A stretch of 64,000 nt of DNA from positions 62,001 to 126,000 of the forward strand of contig JASBSS010000013.1 of NCBI GenBank assembly GCA_030148805.1, given 5' to 3'. This stretch comes from Thiogranum sp. Lineage in GTDB: Bacteria > Pseudomonadota > Gammaproteobacteria > DSM-19610. A program made the position numbers and the translations under genes. How positions within the stretch are numbered: the stretch's first letter is position 1; every line of letters begins with the position of its first letter. Below are positions 54,582-64,000 of this stretch, one piece after another. A model generated the notes under the pieces. It worked only from the letters and a program-made list of their open reading frames with translations. It was not told the DNA's origin and searched no databases.

Positions 54582-56466
54582 AGTGTCCCTCCATGGACGT
54601 CAACGGCGCCTCCTCCATCAATTGTGGCACGCCGCGCTGAAAACGCGCCCACTCCAGGGCGCGGTGCAGGTGTTTGCGCTCGTCGAGCGAGAGAATGCCG
54701 GTGGCGCCGGGAAACTGGGCAAAACCCGGCAAATGCAGCATGTTCAGCCAGGGAACGACCTGAAAGGCATCGAAGCCCAGTGCGAACAGGCGTCCATCGC
54801 GTTGCGCGCGCGCCGGCCAGAGGCTCTCGACATGACTTCGCAGCTCCGCCCAGGTGCCCTGGGTGTCGAGCGCCCAGGGGATGTCGCAGAACATCAGGCC
54901 GTCCATGTCGCGATCGATGGCCGGGTCGTCGCTGGCCTGGTAAACGTGCGAGGTGCTGTAAACGGGCAGGTCGCCGGCATGGTGGAAGCGCAGTTGCGGT
55001 TTGATCTGCCGCGCCTGGCGCGCGAACGCCAGCACGAAAATGGCCTGCGCGTCCTGTCGGCGGCGGGCTTCGAACTCCAGTCTTTCGCCCAACAGACGCT
55101 GCAGTGCCTGATGCCGGGCGCGGCTGTCGTCGAGGTTGAGCAGGCGGCGGATGGGGCGGGAGAAATCCGCACTCTTGTCGGCGTACTGTTCCACCGCGAC
55201 CACGCTGCCGCCCAGCCCGGTGTAGTGCTCGCGAAAGGCTTGATAGACGCGCGCCCCCCAGGCGTTGTCCGGAATCAACGCCAGCAGGCGCATCCGACCC
55301 TCGGCGATGGCGCGCTCGGCGACCTGGCGCGCCTCGTCTTCCGGCGCCAGGCCGAACTGATAGAGCGGCGGATCGGCATTGGCCGGGTCGCCGTCGATCT
55401 GGTTCAGCGCCAGGACCGGGACGGCCAGGGTGCCGGCTTGCGCCAGCGTCTGGACGCTGTCTTTCAACAGCGGTCCGATGACGAATTCGGCGCCTTGCGC
55501 GACGGCCTGCTGGTAAACCGACCAGATCCGCTGGGGATCGCCGGCGGTGTCGTAGAATTGCAGCGCGGCGTCGCTGCGCCCGCTCTGGTAGTATGCCGCC
55601 AGGATGCCGTCGCGGATGGCGTCGGCGGCGTCGGCGGCAGCACCGCTGAAGGGCAGTAGGACCGCGATATGGTTGGCCTGGGCGGCGAATTCGCCGACCT
55701 GACGTTGCAAGTCCGGCAGCAACGCCTCCAGCGCCGGGTGTTGGGGATAACGGCCGCGCCAGCGCTCGAGTTCCTGCCGCCAGCGGGCGCGCTCGCCGCG
55801 CTGTTCCCGGGTGATCAGCACCAGCTCCATCCAGCCACTGAGCGCGTCGGGCGGCGGCGCGGTTTTCAGCGCCTTCAGCGCTTCGCTCGAAAGACTGGAG
55901 AGTTGCTCCCAGATGCGGTATTGGTTGGCCAGCTTCACCGCCGGATCGCCCAGCAGTCCGTCGAGCCAGATCAACTGGCGTGCGGCCTCCAACGGATTGC
56001 CGCTGCGGGCGTAGGCGCTGGCGCGGACCTGATAGTATTCGCGACCGTGGTCGGTCAGACTTTCCGGCGCGGGGACCTTGGCCAACAGCTCCAGTGCCGC
56101 GACCGGTTGTTGCAGCGCCAGGGCGCGGCGCGCCCCGAGCAGGTAATATTGGCCGGCCTGTGCGGGCGGCAAGGCGGCTGGAGGCATACCGCCGAGCAGC
56201 GTCTGCAGGCGGTCCCAGGCGCCGCCATCGGCGAGCAGCGCGGCGGCTTGCAGTTGCAACCCGCCGCGGCGCGGCGCGGCCGCTGTCTCCGCCGCGCTGA
56301 GATACAGCTGCGCGGCGTCGAGGTAATCACCGCGCGCGATCAGCGGCCGCGCGGCGCTCTCCAGCGCCGCATCGCTGCCAGGCTGCGGTCCCGACGGAGT
56401 GGTGCTGCAGGCGACCAGACCGAGGACGATGACAAACAGCAGTGGCAGGGCGGAAAATCGATACAC
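54556..56466 (-). CDS. lpoA: Penicillin-binding protein activator LpoA
   Basis: A 636-residue outer-membrane lipoprotein that reaches through the periplasm to stimulate PBP1A. A GTG start gives signal and lipobox LVAC (cysteine at about 20). The N-terminal half is made of TPR-like helices, and the C-terminal half from about residue 265 has the periplasmic-binding-protein-like domain starting IAVLLPFSGAAADAADAI. First gene of lpoA-yraN-dolP, divergent from rsmI. Confidence 0.9.
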   Translation of the reverse strand: MYRFSALPLLFVIVLGLVACSTTPSGPQPGSDAALESAARPLIARGDYLDAAQLYLSAAETAAAPRRGGLQLQAAALLADGGAWDRLQTLLGGMPPAALPPAQAGQYYLLGARRALALQQPVAALELLAKVPAPESLTDHGREYYQVRASAYARSGNPLEAARQLIWLDGLLGDPAVKLANQYRIWEQLSSLSSEALKALKTAPPPDALSGWMELVLITREQRGERARWRQELERWRGRYPQHPALEALLPDLQRQVGEFAAQANHIAVLLPFSGAAADAADAIRDGILAAYYQSGRSDAALQFYDTAGDPQRIWSVYQQAVAQGAEFVIGPLLKDSVQTLAQAGTLAVPVLALNQIDGDPANADPPLYQFGLAPEDEARQVAERAIAEGRMRLLALIPDNAWGARVYQAFREHYTGLGGSVVAVEQYADKSADFSRPIRRLLNLDDSRARHQALQRLLGERLEFEARRRQDAQAIFVLAFARQARQIKPQLRFHHAGDLPVYSTSHVYQASDDPAIDRDMDGLMFCDIPWALDTQGTWAELRSHVESLWPARAQRDGRLFALGFDAFQVVPWLNMLHLPGFAQFPGATGILSLDERKHLHRALEWARFQRGVPQLMEEAPLTSMEGHYEPQSQRQ

Positions 56467-56473
56467 GACGGGG

Positions 56474-56503
56474 TTGGCTGGGTTGCGGATGAAGACATAT
56501 TGT
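56474..56503 (+). promoter_or_regulatory. Possible rsmI promoter
   Basis: TTGGCT (56474-56479), an 18-base spacer and TATTGT (56498-56503), about 46 bases before the rsmI start. Confidence 0.4.
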
Positions 56504-56555
56504 AATGAGGTCGGCGGGCGGTTGCATGTTATTTTACCGGCGCCAAGGGATGCCG

Positions 56556-57425
56556 ATGAACCACGCAGCTGACGAACCGCTGCGCGGCACCCTCTACGTG
56601 GTGGCCACCCCCATCGGCAATCTGGCGGATATGAGCCAACGGGCGATAGCCGTGCTGAGCGGCGTCGATCGGATCGCCGCCGAGGACACCCGGCGTACCG
56701 CCAAACTGTTGCGCCACTATGCCATCCAGACCCCGATGCTCGCGCTGCACGAGCACAACGAGCGTGATCTGGCCGCGCGGCTGATCGCGCAGATGGCGCA
56801 GGGCGAGAACCTGGCGCTGGTCGCCGACGCCGGTACGCCGCTGATCAGCGACCCCGGCTACCATCTGGTACGGTTGGCGCGCGCCGCGGGCTTGAACGTC
56901 GTTGCGGTCCCTGGTCCAAGCGCCCTGGTCGCCGCACTTTCGGTGTCAGGATTGGCGACCGATCATTTTGTCTTCGAAGGTTTCCTGCCCAGTCGGCAGG
57001 CGGCGCGCAAGGCCCGCCTGGAGGCTCTGCGGGGCGAGCAGCGAACCCTGATATTCTACGAAGCCAGTCATCGCGTGTTGGAGTGCCTCAAGGACATGCA
57101 GGTGGCCTTTGGCCTGGAACGTCAAGCCGTGGTGGCGCGCGAACTGACCAAGCAGTTCGAAACGGTGCGCGCCGATACGCTGCAGGCGTTGAGCCATTGG
57201 GTCGAGGATGACCCGCAACAGCAAAAAGGCGAATTCGTGCTGCTGGTGGCCGGCGACAGCGGTGTCGCGACCCACAGCGTGCACGTCGAGGCCGAGCGCG
57301 TGCTGAGCCTGTTGCTCGACGAGCTGCCGATCAAGACCGCCGCCAAGGTGGCCGCGCGCATCACCGGGGTCAACAAGCGCGCCCTCTATGAGCGTGCGCT
57401 TGGGCTCAAGCGCGATCCGCAGTAG
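56556..57425 (+). CDS. rsmI: 16S rRNA (cytidine1402-2'-O)-methyltransferase
   Basis: A 289-residue tetrapyrrole-methylase-fold enzyme that methylates the ribose of C1402 in 16S rRNA. GTLYVVATPIGNLADMSQRA, IAAEDTRRTAKLL, LVADAGTPLISDPGY and YEASHRV are the family blocks. AAGGGA fits the ATG at 56556; an ATG two codons earlier is the alternative. Its last 20 bases overlap queG on the other strand. Confidence 0.94.
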   Translation: MNHAADEPLRGTLYVVATPIGNLADMSQRAIAVLSGVDRIAAEDTRRTAKLLRHYAIQTPMLALHEHNERDLAARLIAQMAQGENLALVADAGTPLISDPGYHLVRLARAAGLNVVAVPGPSALVAALSVSGLATDHFVFEGFLPSRQAARKARLEALRGEQRTLIFYEASHRVLECLKDMQVAFGLERQAVVARELTKQFETVRADTLQALSHWVEDDPQQQKGEFVLLVAGDSGVATHSVHVEAERVLSLLLDELPIKTAAKVAARITGVNKRALYERALGLKRDPQ

Positions 57426-58536
57426 AGCCCGCGCCGCGCCGCTGTCGCTCCAGGGCCCAGGCGACGTGCTCGCGCACCAGCCCGGAGGGGTGATCCGCGC
57501 GCGCGTTCAGCGCCGCGACGATCTCCGGGTGGGGGTCGGCGTTGCCCAAGGCCACGGCGATATTGCGCAGCCAGCATACATGTCCGATACGGCGGATGGC
57601 GCTGCCTTCGGTGTGCCGGAGGAATTGCGCCTCGTCCCAGGCGAACAACCGTAGCAGCGTGGCGCTGTCCAGACCCGAGCGCGGCAGAAAATCCGCCTCC
57701 GCGCTCGGGCGGGCGAACCGGTTCCAGGGGCACACCAGCTGGCAGTCGTCGCAACCGTAGATGCGATTTCCCAGCAACGGGCGCAGCTCCCGCGGAATCG
57801 GGCCGCGCAATTCGATGGTGAGGTAGGAAATACAGCGGCGGGCGTCGAGCCGAAAGGGCGCGACAATGGCGCGCGTGGGGCAGATATCCAGGCAGGCCTG
57901 GCAGCTGCCGCAGTGTGCCTGGGCCGGCGTGTCCAGCGGTAGCGGCAGGTCGGTGAACAGTTCGCCGAGGAAGAACCAGGACCCCGCCTTTTCGTTAATC
58001 AGATTGGTGTGCTTGCCGATCCAGCCCAGGCCGGCCTGGCGGGCGATGGCTTTTTCCAGTACCGGGGCGCTGTCGGTGAACACGCGGTAACCGAAGTGGC
58101 CGACGCGGCGTTCGATGCGCGTGGCCAGCTGTTGCAGGCGCCGGCGCAGCACCTTGTGATAATCGCGACCCAGCGCATAGCGCGAGACAAAGGCGCGCGC
58201 CGGATCCTCCAACACGGCCTGGGGCGGTTCGGCCGCCGCGGGCCAGTAGTCCATGCGCGCTGAGACAATGCGCGTGGTGCCGGGTACCAGCGTCTGGGGG
58301 CGGCTGCGTTTGGTGCCGTGACGCCGCATGTAGTCCATCTCGCCGTGACAGCCCTGGTCGAGCCAGTCGAGCAGGTGCGCCTCGTCGGCTGCGAGGTCGG
58401 TGCCGGCGATGCCGACCTGCTCGAAGCCCAGTTCGCGCCCCCAGCCTTTGATCGCCCGCGCCAAGGCGGCGAAATCGATCTCCTCGACCGGCACGGCTGG
58501 CGCGCGCGCGTCACTGGATTTCGGGGAAAGCTTCAC
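57406..58536 (-). CDS. queG: Epoxyqueuosine reductase
   Basis: A 376-residue cobalamin- and iron-sulfur-dependent enzyme for the last step of queuosine in tRNA. Two [4Fe-4S] motifs are visible, CGSCQACLDICP and CDDCQLVCPWN. DSAPVLEKAIARQAGLGWIGKH holds the catalytic aspartate, and FFLGELFTD is typical. A HEAT-like C-terminal tail completes the protein. It starts head-to-head with nnr, with 37 bases between. Confidence 0.94.
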   Translation of the reverse strand: MKLSPKSSDARAPAVPVEEIDFAALARAIKGWGRELGFEQVGIAGTDLAADEAHLLDWLDQGCHGEMDYMRRHGTKRSRPQTLVPGTTRIVSARMDYWPAAAEPPQAVLEDPARAFVSRYALGRDYHKVLRRRLQQLATRIERRVGHFGYRVFTDSAPVLEKAIARQAGLGWIGKHTNLINEKAGSWFFLGELFTDLPLPLDTPAQAHCGSCQACLDICPTRAIVAPFRLDARRCISYLTIELRGPIPRELRPLLGNRIYGCDDCQLVCPWNRFARPSAEADFLPRSGLDSATLLRLFAWDEAQFLRHTEGSAIRRIGHVCWLRNIAVALGNADPHPEIVAALNARADHPSGLVREHVAWALERQRRGAGSTADRA

Positions 58537-58573
58537 GGTATCGTTCCAGGCCTAGATCACGGTAATCCACAGT

Positions 58574-60058
58574 ATGCCTCAAATCCCGGATATTGCGCTG
58601 TATACCGCCGCACAGGTGCGGGAACTCGAGCGGCTGGCGATCGATAGCGGTGCCGCCAGCGCCGCTGAACTGATGCAACGCGCCGGCGCGGCGCTGGCCC
58701 GACGAATCGCCGCCGAATGGTCCGCAGACCTGCCGGTGTGCATCCTGTGCGGGCCTGGCAACAATGGGGGCGACGGCTACGTGCTGGCGCGGTTGTTGCG
58801 CCAGGCCGGGCGATCGGTCGAGGTGTTCACCCTGGCGCCCTTGGCGCGCCTCGCCGGCGAGGCGCGCCAGGCTGCCGAGGCGTATCGGGCCGCGGGAGGA
58901 ACGCTCGCGCCGTTCGCGAGCGCCTTGCCGCCCCATGCCGGTCTGTTGGTCGATGCGCTGCTCGGCACCGGTCTCGATCGGGAGGTGAGCGGGCCCTACC
59001 GCGATGCCATCGATGCCATCAACCGGCACCCGGCCCCGGTGTTGGCAGTGGATATCCCCAGCGGTGTGCACGCCGACAGCGGTGCCTTGCTGGGGACCGC
59101 CGTGCAGGCCACCGTCACCCAGACCTTCGTCGCCCGCAAACGCGGGTTGTTCACCGGGGCGGGGAAGGCGTGCAGCGGGCGGATCGACTTCGACGATCTC
59201 GGTTGCGCGCCGCCCGCTGACGGGCAGGGGCAGGCGCAGCTGTTGACCGAGGCGCCGCTGGGCAAGTTATCGCGACCGCGCCCCAGCGACGCGCACAAAG
59301 GGGATTTCGGCCATGTCCTGGTGGTCGGCGGGGGCCCCGGCATGGCCGGGGCGGCACGCCTGGCGGGTGAAGCGGCTGCCCGTTGCGGCGCCGGGCTGGT
59401 GTCGGTGGCCACCCACCCCGAGCACGCCGCCGGGTTGAACGCCGGTCGGCCGGAATTGATGGTGCACGCGGTGGAAACGCGCGCTCAATGGGAGCGGCTG
59501 CTGGGACGCGCCACCCATCTGGTGGTCGGACCGGGGTTGGGACGCGAGGACTGGTCGCGGCGGTTGCTGTCCTGGGCGCTCGACTGCGCTCGGCCGCTGC
59601 TGCTGGACGCCGACGGCCTGAACCTGCTGGCGGCCGATCGGCCGCGACGCGGCGACTGGATACTCACGCCGCATCCCGGCGAGGCGGCGCGGCTGCTGCG
59701 CAGCACCCCGGCGGCGGTGGAACAGGATCGTTTTGCCGCGGTGCAGGCGCTGCAGGCGGAATTCGCCGCCACCGTCGTCCTCAAGGGCGCCGGTACCCTG
59801 ATCGCCACCGCCGACGCGCCCTGCCGGGTGTGCCTCGGGGGCAATCCAGGCATGGCCAGCGGCGGGATGGGGGATGTCCTGGGCGGCGTGATCGCGGCTT
59901 TGTGGGCACAGGGACTCACCGCATTCGAGGCCGCTTCGGCCGGGGTCGCCCTGCATGCGCGGGCCGCCGACCTGCTGGCCGCCCGATGCGGCCAGCGGGG
60001 CCTGCTCGCCGGCGATCTGATTCCGGTGATCCGGGGGTGTCTCAATGACCGCTATTGA
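58574..60058 (+). CDS. nnr: Bifunctional NAD(P)H-hydrate epimerase / ADP-dependent dehydratase
   Basis: A 494-residue fusion of NnrE (N-terminal, about 1-215) and NnrD (C-terminal, about 225-494) that repairs hydrated NAD(P)H. N-terminal GPGNNGGDGYVLARLL and VDALLGTGLDR are YjeF_N motifs. The kinase-like half has HVLVVGGGPGMAGAARLA, VVGPGLG, LLDADGLNLLA and NPGMASGGMGDVLGG with the catalytic aspartate. tsaE starts within its last 14 bases. Confidence 0.94.
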   Translation: MPQIPDIALYTAAQVRELERLAIDSGAASAAELMQRAGAALARRIAAEWSADLPVCILCGPGNNGGDGYVLARLLRQAGRSVEVFTLAPLARLAGEARQAAEAYRAAGGTLAPFASALPPHAGLLVDALLGTGLDREVSGPYRDAIDAINRHPAPVLAVDIPSGVHADSGALLGTAVQATVTQTFVARKRGLFTGAGKACSGRIDFDDLGCAPPADGQGQAQLLTEAPLGKLSRPRPSDAHKGDFGHVLVVGGGPGMAGAARLAGEAAARCGAGLVSVATHPEHAAGLNAGRPELMVHAVETRAQWERLLGRATHLVVGPGLGREDWSRRLLSWALDCARPLLLDADGLNLLAADRPRRGDWILTPHPGEAARLLRSTPAAVEQDRFAAVQALQAEFAATVVLKGAGTLIATADAPCRVCLGGNPGMASGGMGDVLGGVIAALWAQGLTAFEAASAGVALHARAADLLAARCGQRGLLAGDLIPVIRGCLNDRY

Positions 60059-60512
60059 AACGCAATTGGCCGACAGCGAGGCCACCCAGGCCTGGGGGGC
60101 GCGCCTGGCGGCGTGCTGCGAGCCCGGCCTGCTGGTCTTTCTCAGCGGCGAACTCGGCGCCGGGAAGACCACCCTGGTACGCGGACTGTTGCGTGGATTG
60201 GGCCATGTAGGAGCAGTGAAAAGCCCCACCTATACCTTGGTCGAATCCTATCAGCCGGGCGACTTTCCGGTGCACCACTTCGACCTCTACCGGCTGGCCG
60301 ACGCGGAGGAACTCGAATGGCTCGGCTATCGCGATCTGCTGATCCCCGAGGCTCTGTGTCTGCTCGAGTGGCCGGAGCATGGCGCCGGTATGCTGCCGCC
60401 CCCGGATCTGCGCCTGACCTTGTGGCATCAGGCGGAGGGACGGAAGCTGCGGCTGGAGGCAGCGACGGAGCGGGCGCAAAGGGTACTTCAGCGTCTCCAG
60501 AGGCAATATTAA
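60045..60512 (+). CDS. tsaE: tRNA threonylcarbamoyladenosine biosynthesis ATPase TsaE
   Basis: A 155-residue P-loop ATPase needed for t6A modification of tRNA together with TsaB, TsaC and TsaD. Walker A is GELGAGKTTLVRG near 35; SPTYTLVESY and HHFDLYRL are family-specific. Overlap with nnr shows translational coupling. The usual order nnr-tsaE-amiC-mutL-miaA is kept. Confidence 0.95.
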   Translation: MTAIETQLADSEATQAWGARLAACCEPGLLVFLSGELGAGKTTLVRGLLRGLGHVGAVKSPTYTLVESYQPGDFPVHHFDLYRLADAEELEWLGYRDLLIPEALCLLEWPEHGAGMLPPPDLRLTLWHQAEGRKLRLEAATERAQRVLQRLQRQY

Positions 60513-60563
60513 TTTGAATTACTAACTAATATTGCTATCCTAGCGAGAATTAAGGCTAATTTG

Positions 60564-60592
60564 TTGAAATGCCGCCCCCGATGCGGTATATA
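60564..60592 (+). promoter_or_regulatory. Predicted promoter of amiC
   Basis: TTGAAA (60564-60569), a 17-base spacer and TATATA (60587-60592). An A+T-rich stretch just upstream (60511-60563) could act as an UP element. Transcription would start about 30 bases before the amiC GTG. Confidence 0.6.
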
Positions 60593-60627
60593 TCGCGGAA
60601 GCTGGAACGATTTTGGGGGAGATTCGC

Positions 60628-61923
60628 GTGGGACGTTGGGTCTGGCTGCTCCTGTTGCTGCCCTGGCAGCTGAACGCCGCGACGCCGTTGCAGGTCGAGG
60701 GGGCGCGCCTGTGGGCGGCTCCGGACAATACCCGCGTGGTTTTTGACGTTTCCGGTCCGGTCAAACACCGTCTGTTCAGCCTCAAGCAGCCGGATCGGCT
60801 GGTCATCGATCTGTCCGACGCGGCCATTGCCCGGGGGGTGGAGCAGAGCTTCAACAGCGGCGGGCTGGTCAAATCTTTGCGCAGCGGGGCGCGCAACGGG
60901 CACGATCTGCGTCTGGTGCTGGATCTGAACGGACCGGTGAAGCCGAAAAGCTTCGTCCTCAAGCCCAATGACCAGTACGGCCATCGCCTGGTGATCGATC
61001 TCTACGACGCCAAACGCAGCGCCAGCGTTCCCAAGACGCAGGTCAAGAGCGAACCGGCGAAGCTGCGCGATCTGGTGATCGCCATCGATGCCGGGCACGG
61101 CGGCGAGGACCCGGGCGCGCGCGGCATGAAAGGGACCCGGGAAAAAGACGTGGTGTTGGCGATCGCCCGGCGCCTGGCGACGCTGGTCGATCAGGAACCG
61201 GGAATGCGCGCGGTCATGGTACGCGACGGCGACTACTACATCGGCCTGCGCAAGCGCATGGAGATCGCGCGCCAGCACCGCGCCGATCTGTTCATCTCCA
61301 TTCATGCGGACGCTTTCAAGGACACGCGGGTGAAAGGGGCCTCGGTGTATGCCGTGTCCCGCCGCGGTGCCTCCTCGGAAATGGCGCGCTGGCTGGCCGC
61401 GCGGGAGAATGCCGCCGATCTGGTCGGCGGGGTGAGCCTCGATGACAAGGACGATTTGCTGGCCGAGGTGTTGCTCGACCTGGCGCAGACCGCCACGCTG
61501 GAGGCGAGCAACGAGGTGGCCGCCAACGTGCTCAGCGAAATGAAGCGGGTCGGTTCGGTGCACAAGAGTCGCGTGCAGCACGCCGGTTTCGTGGTCCTGA
61601 AATCCCCGGACATCCCCTCGCTGCTGGTGGAAACCGCCTTTATCTCCAATCCTTCGGAAGAGTTGCGGCTGCGCAGCGGCAAACACCAGCGGCAGGTCGC
61701 CGCGGCGATCATGGCCGGGGTGCGCAAGTACTTCGCCGCCAACCCGCCGCCGGGAACCCTGCTGGCCAAGGCCGGCGTGCGTCGCCACGTGATCCGCCGC
61801 GGCGACACCCTGAGCGAGCTGGCCCAGCGCTATGGCGTGAGCATGGCCTCGCTGCGCCGCCACAATCAGTTGCGCGACGACAATCTGCTGGTAGGCGCGG
61901 TGCTCACCATCCCCGGCGGTTGA
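60628..61923 (+). CDS. amiC: N-acetylmuramoyl-L-alanine amidase, AMIN-amidase_3-LysM type
   Basis: A 431-residue exported amidase that cuts the peptide from glycan strands during daughter-cell separation. The GTG at 60628 has GGGGAG six bases upstream; a TTG five codons earlier is rejected. Signal peptide about 1-17, AMIN domain about 20-120, amidase_3 about 145-370 with [14 protein letters not shown], the metal-binding histidine in ISIHADAF and the catalytic VETAFISN, then one LysM repeat about 385-430 ([17 protein letters not shown]). AMIN and LysM both bind wall; E. coli AmiC lacks LysM, but Pseudomonas AmiB has it. Confidence 0.93.
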   Translation: MGRWVWLLLLLPWQLNAATPLQVEGARLWAAPDNTRVVFDVSGPVKHRLFSLKQPDRLVIDLSDAAIARGVEQSFNSGGLVKSLRSGARNGHDLRLVLDLNGPVKPKSFVLKPNDQYGHRLVIDLYDAKRSASVPKTQVKSEPAKLRDLVIAIDAGHGGEDPGARGMKGTREKDVVLAIARRLATLVDQEPGMRAVMVRDGDYYIGLRKRMEIARQHRADLFISIHADAFKDTRVKGASVYAVSRRGASSEMARWLAARENAADLVGGVSLDDKDDLLAEVLLDLAQTATLEASNEVAANVLSEMKRVGSVHKSRVQHAGFVVLKSPDIPSLLVETAFISNPSEELRLRSGKHQRQVAAAIMAGVRKYFAANPPPGTLLAKAGVRRHVIRRGDTLSELAQRYGVSMASLRRHNQLRDDNLLVGAVLTIPGG

Positions 61924-61972
61924 GCGCCGCGGGCCCTTGCGCGGCCGGGCCGGCGCGGTAACATGGCGGCCT

Positions 61973-63748
61973 ATGCGCATCCGTCCGCTCGACCCCCAGC
62001 TCGTCAATCAGATTGCCGCCGGCGAGGTGGTGGAGCGGCCCGCCTCGGTGCTCAAGGAGCTGCTGGAGAACAGCCTCGACGCCGGTGCCCGCCGGATCGA
62101 GATCGATATCGAGGAAGGCGGCAAGCGGCTGCTGCGGATTCGCGACGACGGACAGGGCATTCATCGCGACGACCTGGCCCTGGCCTTGTCGCGGCACGCC
62201 ACCAGTAAAATCGCCTCGCTCGAGGATCTGGAAAACGTCGCCAGCCTGGGATTTCGCGGCGAAGCCCTGCCCAGCATCGCCTCGGTATCGCGCCTGCTGC
62301 TGCAATCGCGCACCGCGGCCGATGCCAGCGGCTGGCAGGTCCGCGGTGACGGGCGTGAGCAGAGTCCGGCGCCCGAACCGGTGGCGCATCCGTGTGGCAC
62401 CACGGTCGAGGTGCGCGATCTGTTCTTCAATGTCCCCGCGCGGCGAAAATTCCTGCGCGCGGAAGCCACCGAGCACAAGCACCTGGAAGGCGTGTACCAG
62501 CGCATCGCGCTGAGCCGGCCGGATATCGAGCTGCTGGTGCGGCGCAGCCGCAAGCTGCTGCACCACCTGCGCGCGGCCGAGGATGAGGCCGGGCGCTTGC
62601 AGCGCCTGCAGGCGGTGCTGGGCGAGGCCTTCAGCCAACAGGCCGTCGGCCTGGACCGGGACGTCGCCGGCCTGCGTCTGCATGGCTGGATCGCCTTGCC
62701 CACCTTCAACCGCAGCCAGCCGGATTTGCAGTATTTTTTCGTCAACGGCCGGATGGTGCGCGACAAGTTGCTCGCTCACGCCGTGCGCCAGGCCTATCAG
62801 GACGTGCTCTATCACGGCCGTTTCCCGGCTTTTGTGCTCTATCTCGACATCGATCCCGGCAGTGTCGATGTCAACGCCCACCCGGCCAAGCACGAAGTGC
62901 GTTTTCGCGATTCGCGACTGGTGCACGATATGGTGTTTCGCACCGTCCAGCGGGTACTGGCCGACGTGCGCCCGGCCGTCGCCGGCGGTGGCGCCGTCGC
63001 GGCGCCGGCGGCCACGGGCAGCGGCGACTATCCGGTGGCGCCCGCCCGGCAGCAGCCGATGCCCCTGCAGGTGAACGAGCAGCTCACGCAGTACCGCAGC
63101 CTGCATGGCGAGCCCGCGCCGTTGGAGCAACCGGCAGACTCGCTGGCCGTCGAGTCGTCCGAGCCGCCGCCGCTGGGCTTTGCGCGGGCGCAGTTGAAGG
63201 GGGTCTTCATCCTCGCCGAGAACGCCCAGGGATTGGTGTTGGTGGACATGCATGCCGCGCACGAGCGCATCAGCTACGAGCATCTCAAGCGCAGTTACGA
63301 GGCACAGGGCATTCGCTCGCAACCGCTGCTCGTCCCCCTCAATCTGGCGGTCAGCGAGGCCGAGGCCGATGAAGCCGAACAACGCAGGGACTGGTTCGCC
63401 GCCCTGGGATTCGAGCTCGATCGCCTGGGGCCGGAACGTCTGCTGGTGCGCCAGGTGCCGGCGCTGCTGGCCGATGTCGACAGCGCCGCCCTGGTGCGCG
63501 ACGTGCTCGCCGATTGCCGCAATCACGGGCGCAGCCGCCGGATCGAGGAGACCCTCAACCGGTTGCTCTCTACCATGGCCTGTCACGGATCGGTGCGCGC
63601 CAATCGCCAGCTGACGCTGCCGGAGATGAACGCGCTGTTGCGTGACATGGAACGCACCGAACGCTCGGGTCAGTGCAACCATGGCCGGCCGACCTGGGTA
63701 CAGTTGGACATGAAGACGCTCGACGGTTTGTTCCTGCGCGGCCGCTGA
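61973..63748 (+). CDS. mutL: DNA mismatch repair protein MutL, endonuclease type
   Basis: A 591-residue GHKL ATPase. The N-terminal part has [20 protein letters not shown], the Mg site NSLDAG, RDDGQGI and ATSKI. The C-terminal part has [12 protein letters not shown] at 425-436, fitting the DxHA-xx-E-xxxx-E endonuclease motif, and also ACHGSVRA and CNHGRP for metal binding. E. coli MutL lacks this site and relies on MutH, so this organism probably uses MutH-independent repair with beta-clamp-guided nicking. The start [13 protein letters not shown] is favoured over an earlier frame. Confidence 0.95.
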   Translation: MRIRPLDPQLVNQIAAGEVVERPASVLKELLENSLDAGARRIEIDIEEGGKRLLRIRDDGQGIHRDDLALALSRHATSKIASLEDLENVASLGFRGEALPSIASVSRLLLQSRTAADASGWQVRGDGREQSPAPEPVAHPCGTTVEVRDLFFNVPARRKFLRAEATEHKHLEGVYQRIALSRPDIELLVRRSRKLLHHLRAAEDEAGRLQRLQAVLGEAFSQQAVGLDRDVAGLRLHGWIALPTFNRSQPDLQYFFVNGRMVRDKLLAHAVRQAYQDVLYHGRFPAFVLYLDIDPGSVDVNAHPAKHEVRFRDSRLVHDMVFRTVQRVLADVRPAVAGGGAVAAPAATGSGDYPVAPARQQPMPLQVNEQLTQYRSLHGEPAPLEQPADSLAVESSEPPPLGFARAQLKGVFILAENAQGLVLVDMHAAHERISYEHLKRSYEAQGIRSQPLLVPLNLAVSEAEADEAEQRRDWFAALGFELDRLGPERLLVRQVPALLADVDSAALVRDVLADCRNHGRSRRIEETLNRLLSTMACHGSVRANRQLTLPEMNALLRDMERTERSGQCNHGRPTWVQLDMKTLDGLFLRGR

Positions 63749-63765
63749 GTCGGCGTAGCTTGACG

Positions 63766-64000
63766 ATGGACCAGCCGCTGGCGATTCTGCTGATGGGCCC
63801 CACTGCCTCGGGCAAGACCGGGTTGGCGGTCGAGTTGGTGCAGCGCCTGGCGCTGGAAATCGTCAGTGTGGATTCCGCGCTCATCTACCGTGGCATGGAT
63901 ATCGGCACCGCCAAACCCAATGCCGCCACCCTGCAGCGGGCGCCGCACCATCTGATCGACATTCGCGACCCCTCGCAGGTGTACTCGGCGGCGCAATTTC
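63766..64000 (+). CDS. miaA: tRNA dimethylallyltransferase, N-terminal part
   Basis: The frame runs off the right edge after 78 codons. [17 protein letters not shown] is the P-loop; [17 protein letters not shown] and [18 protein letters not shown] are conserved MiaA blocks that bind tRNA and dimethylallyl-PP. It modifies A37 of tRNAs reading UNN codons. It starts 17 bases after mutL, and hfq usually follows. Confidence 0.95.
   Translation, partial: MDQPLAILLMGPTASGKTGLAVELVQRLALEIVSVDSALIYRGMDIGTAKPNAATLQRAPHHLIDIRDPSQVYSAAQF

Overview
The window reads as a continuous chromosomal segment of a high-G+C gammaproteobacterium. Gene orders typical of that class include yraN next to lpoA divergent from rsmI, and nnr-tsaE-amiC-mutL-miaA in a row. 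glcDEF (glycolate salvage), NhaD and an osmolyte-type amidotransferase would fit a Chromatiales/Ectothiorhodospiraceae-like sulfur or halophilic organism, but that placement is inference. No rRNA, tRNA, CRISPR array, insertion sequence or phage gene was seen.

Layout. 1-14.3 kb: mixed housekeeping and accessory genes: phoU end, argD-argF, a membrane protein, an orphan hydantoinase B, a diguanylate cyclase, an orphan N-acetylglutaminylglutamine-amide type amidotransferase, grxD, nhaD, two unknown genes, rnt, a TraB/GumN protein and pyrC. 14.5-21.4 kb: a pyruvate dehydrogenase operon in which E2 and E3 are one 1027-residue protein, then argG and gloA. 21.6-25.4 kb: glcDEF. 25.4-30.5 kb: a secreted glycoside-hydrolase-like protein, an acyltransferase/SGNH membrane protein and murA.

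30.6-52.2 kb is the most interesting part. It carries a serine palmitoyltransferase with its own acyl carrier protein. About 17 kb away are a GNAT-fold protein resembling bacterial ceramide synthase, a fatty acyl-AMP ligase and a CerR-like reductase. Between them lie a Tam41-like nucleotidyltransferase and a lipid kinase (compare CpgA/CpgB of Caulobacter), a metallophosphoesterase, a MobA-like nucleotidyltransferase, three ELM1-family proteins, a GT8-like glycosyltransferase, an O-antigen-ligase-like protein, a sulfotransferase, a methyltransferase, an MsbA-like ABC exporter and an LptF/LptG pair. I read this as a candidate locus for making, decorating and exporting an anionic sphingolipid or glycosphingolipid. 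A near-perfect CRP-type palindrome lies in the divergent promoter region of the ceramide-synthase-like and acyl-ligase genes.

52.2-64 kb: a second GlcD-like oxidase, then envelope and housekeeping genes: dolP, yraN, lpoA, rsmI, queG, nnr, tsaE, amiC, an endonuclease-type mutL and the start of miaA.

All functions are assigned from motif recognition by eye; no database search was possible.
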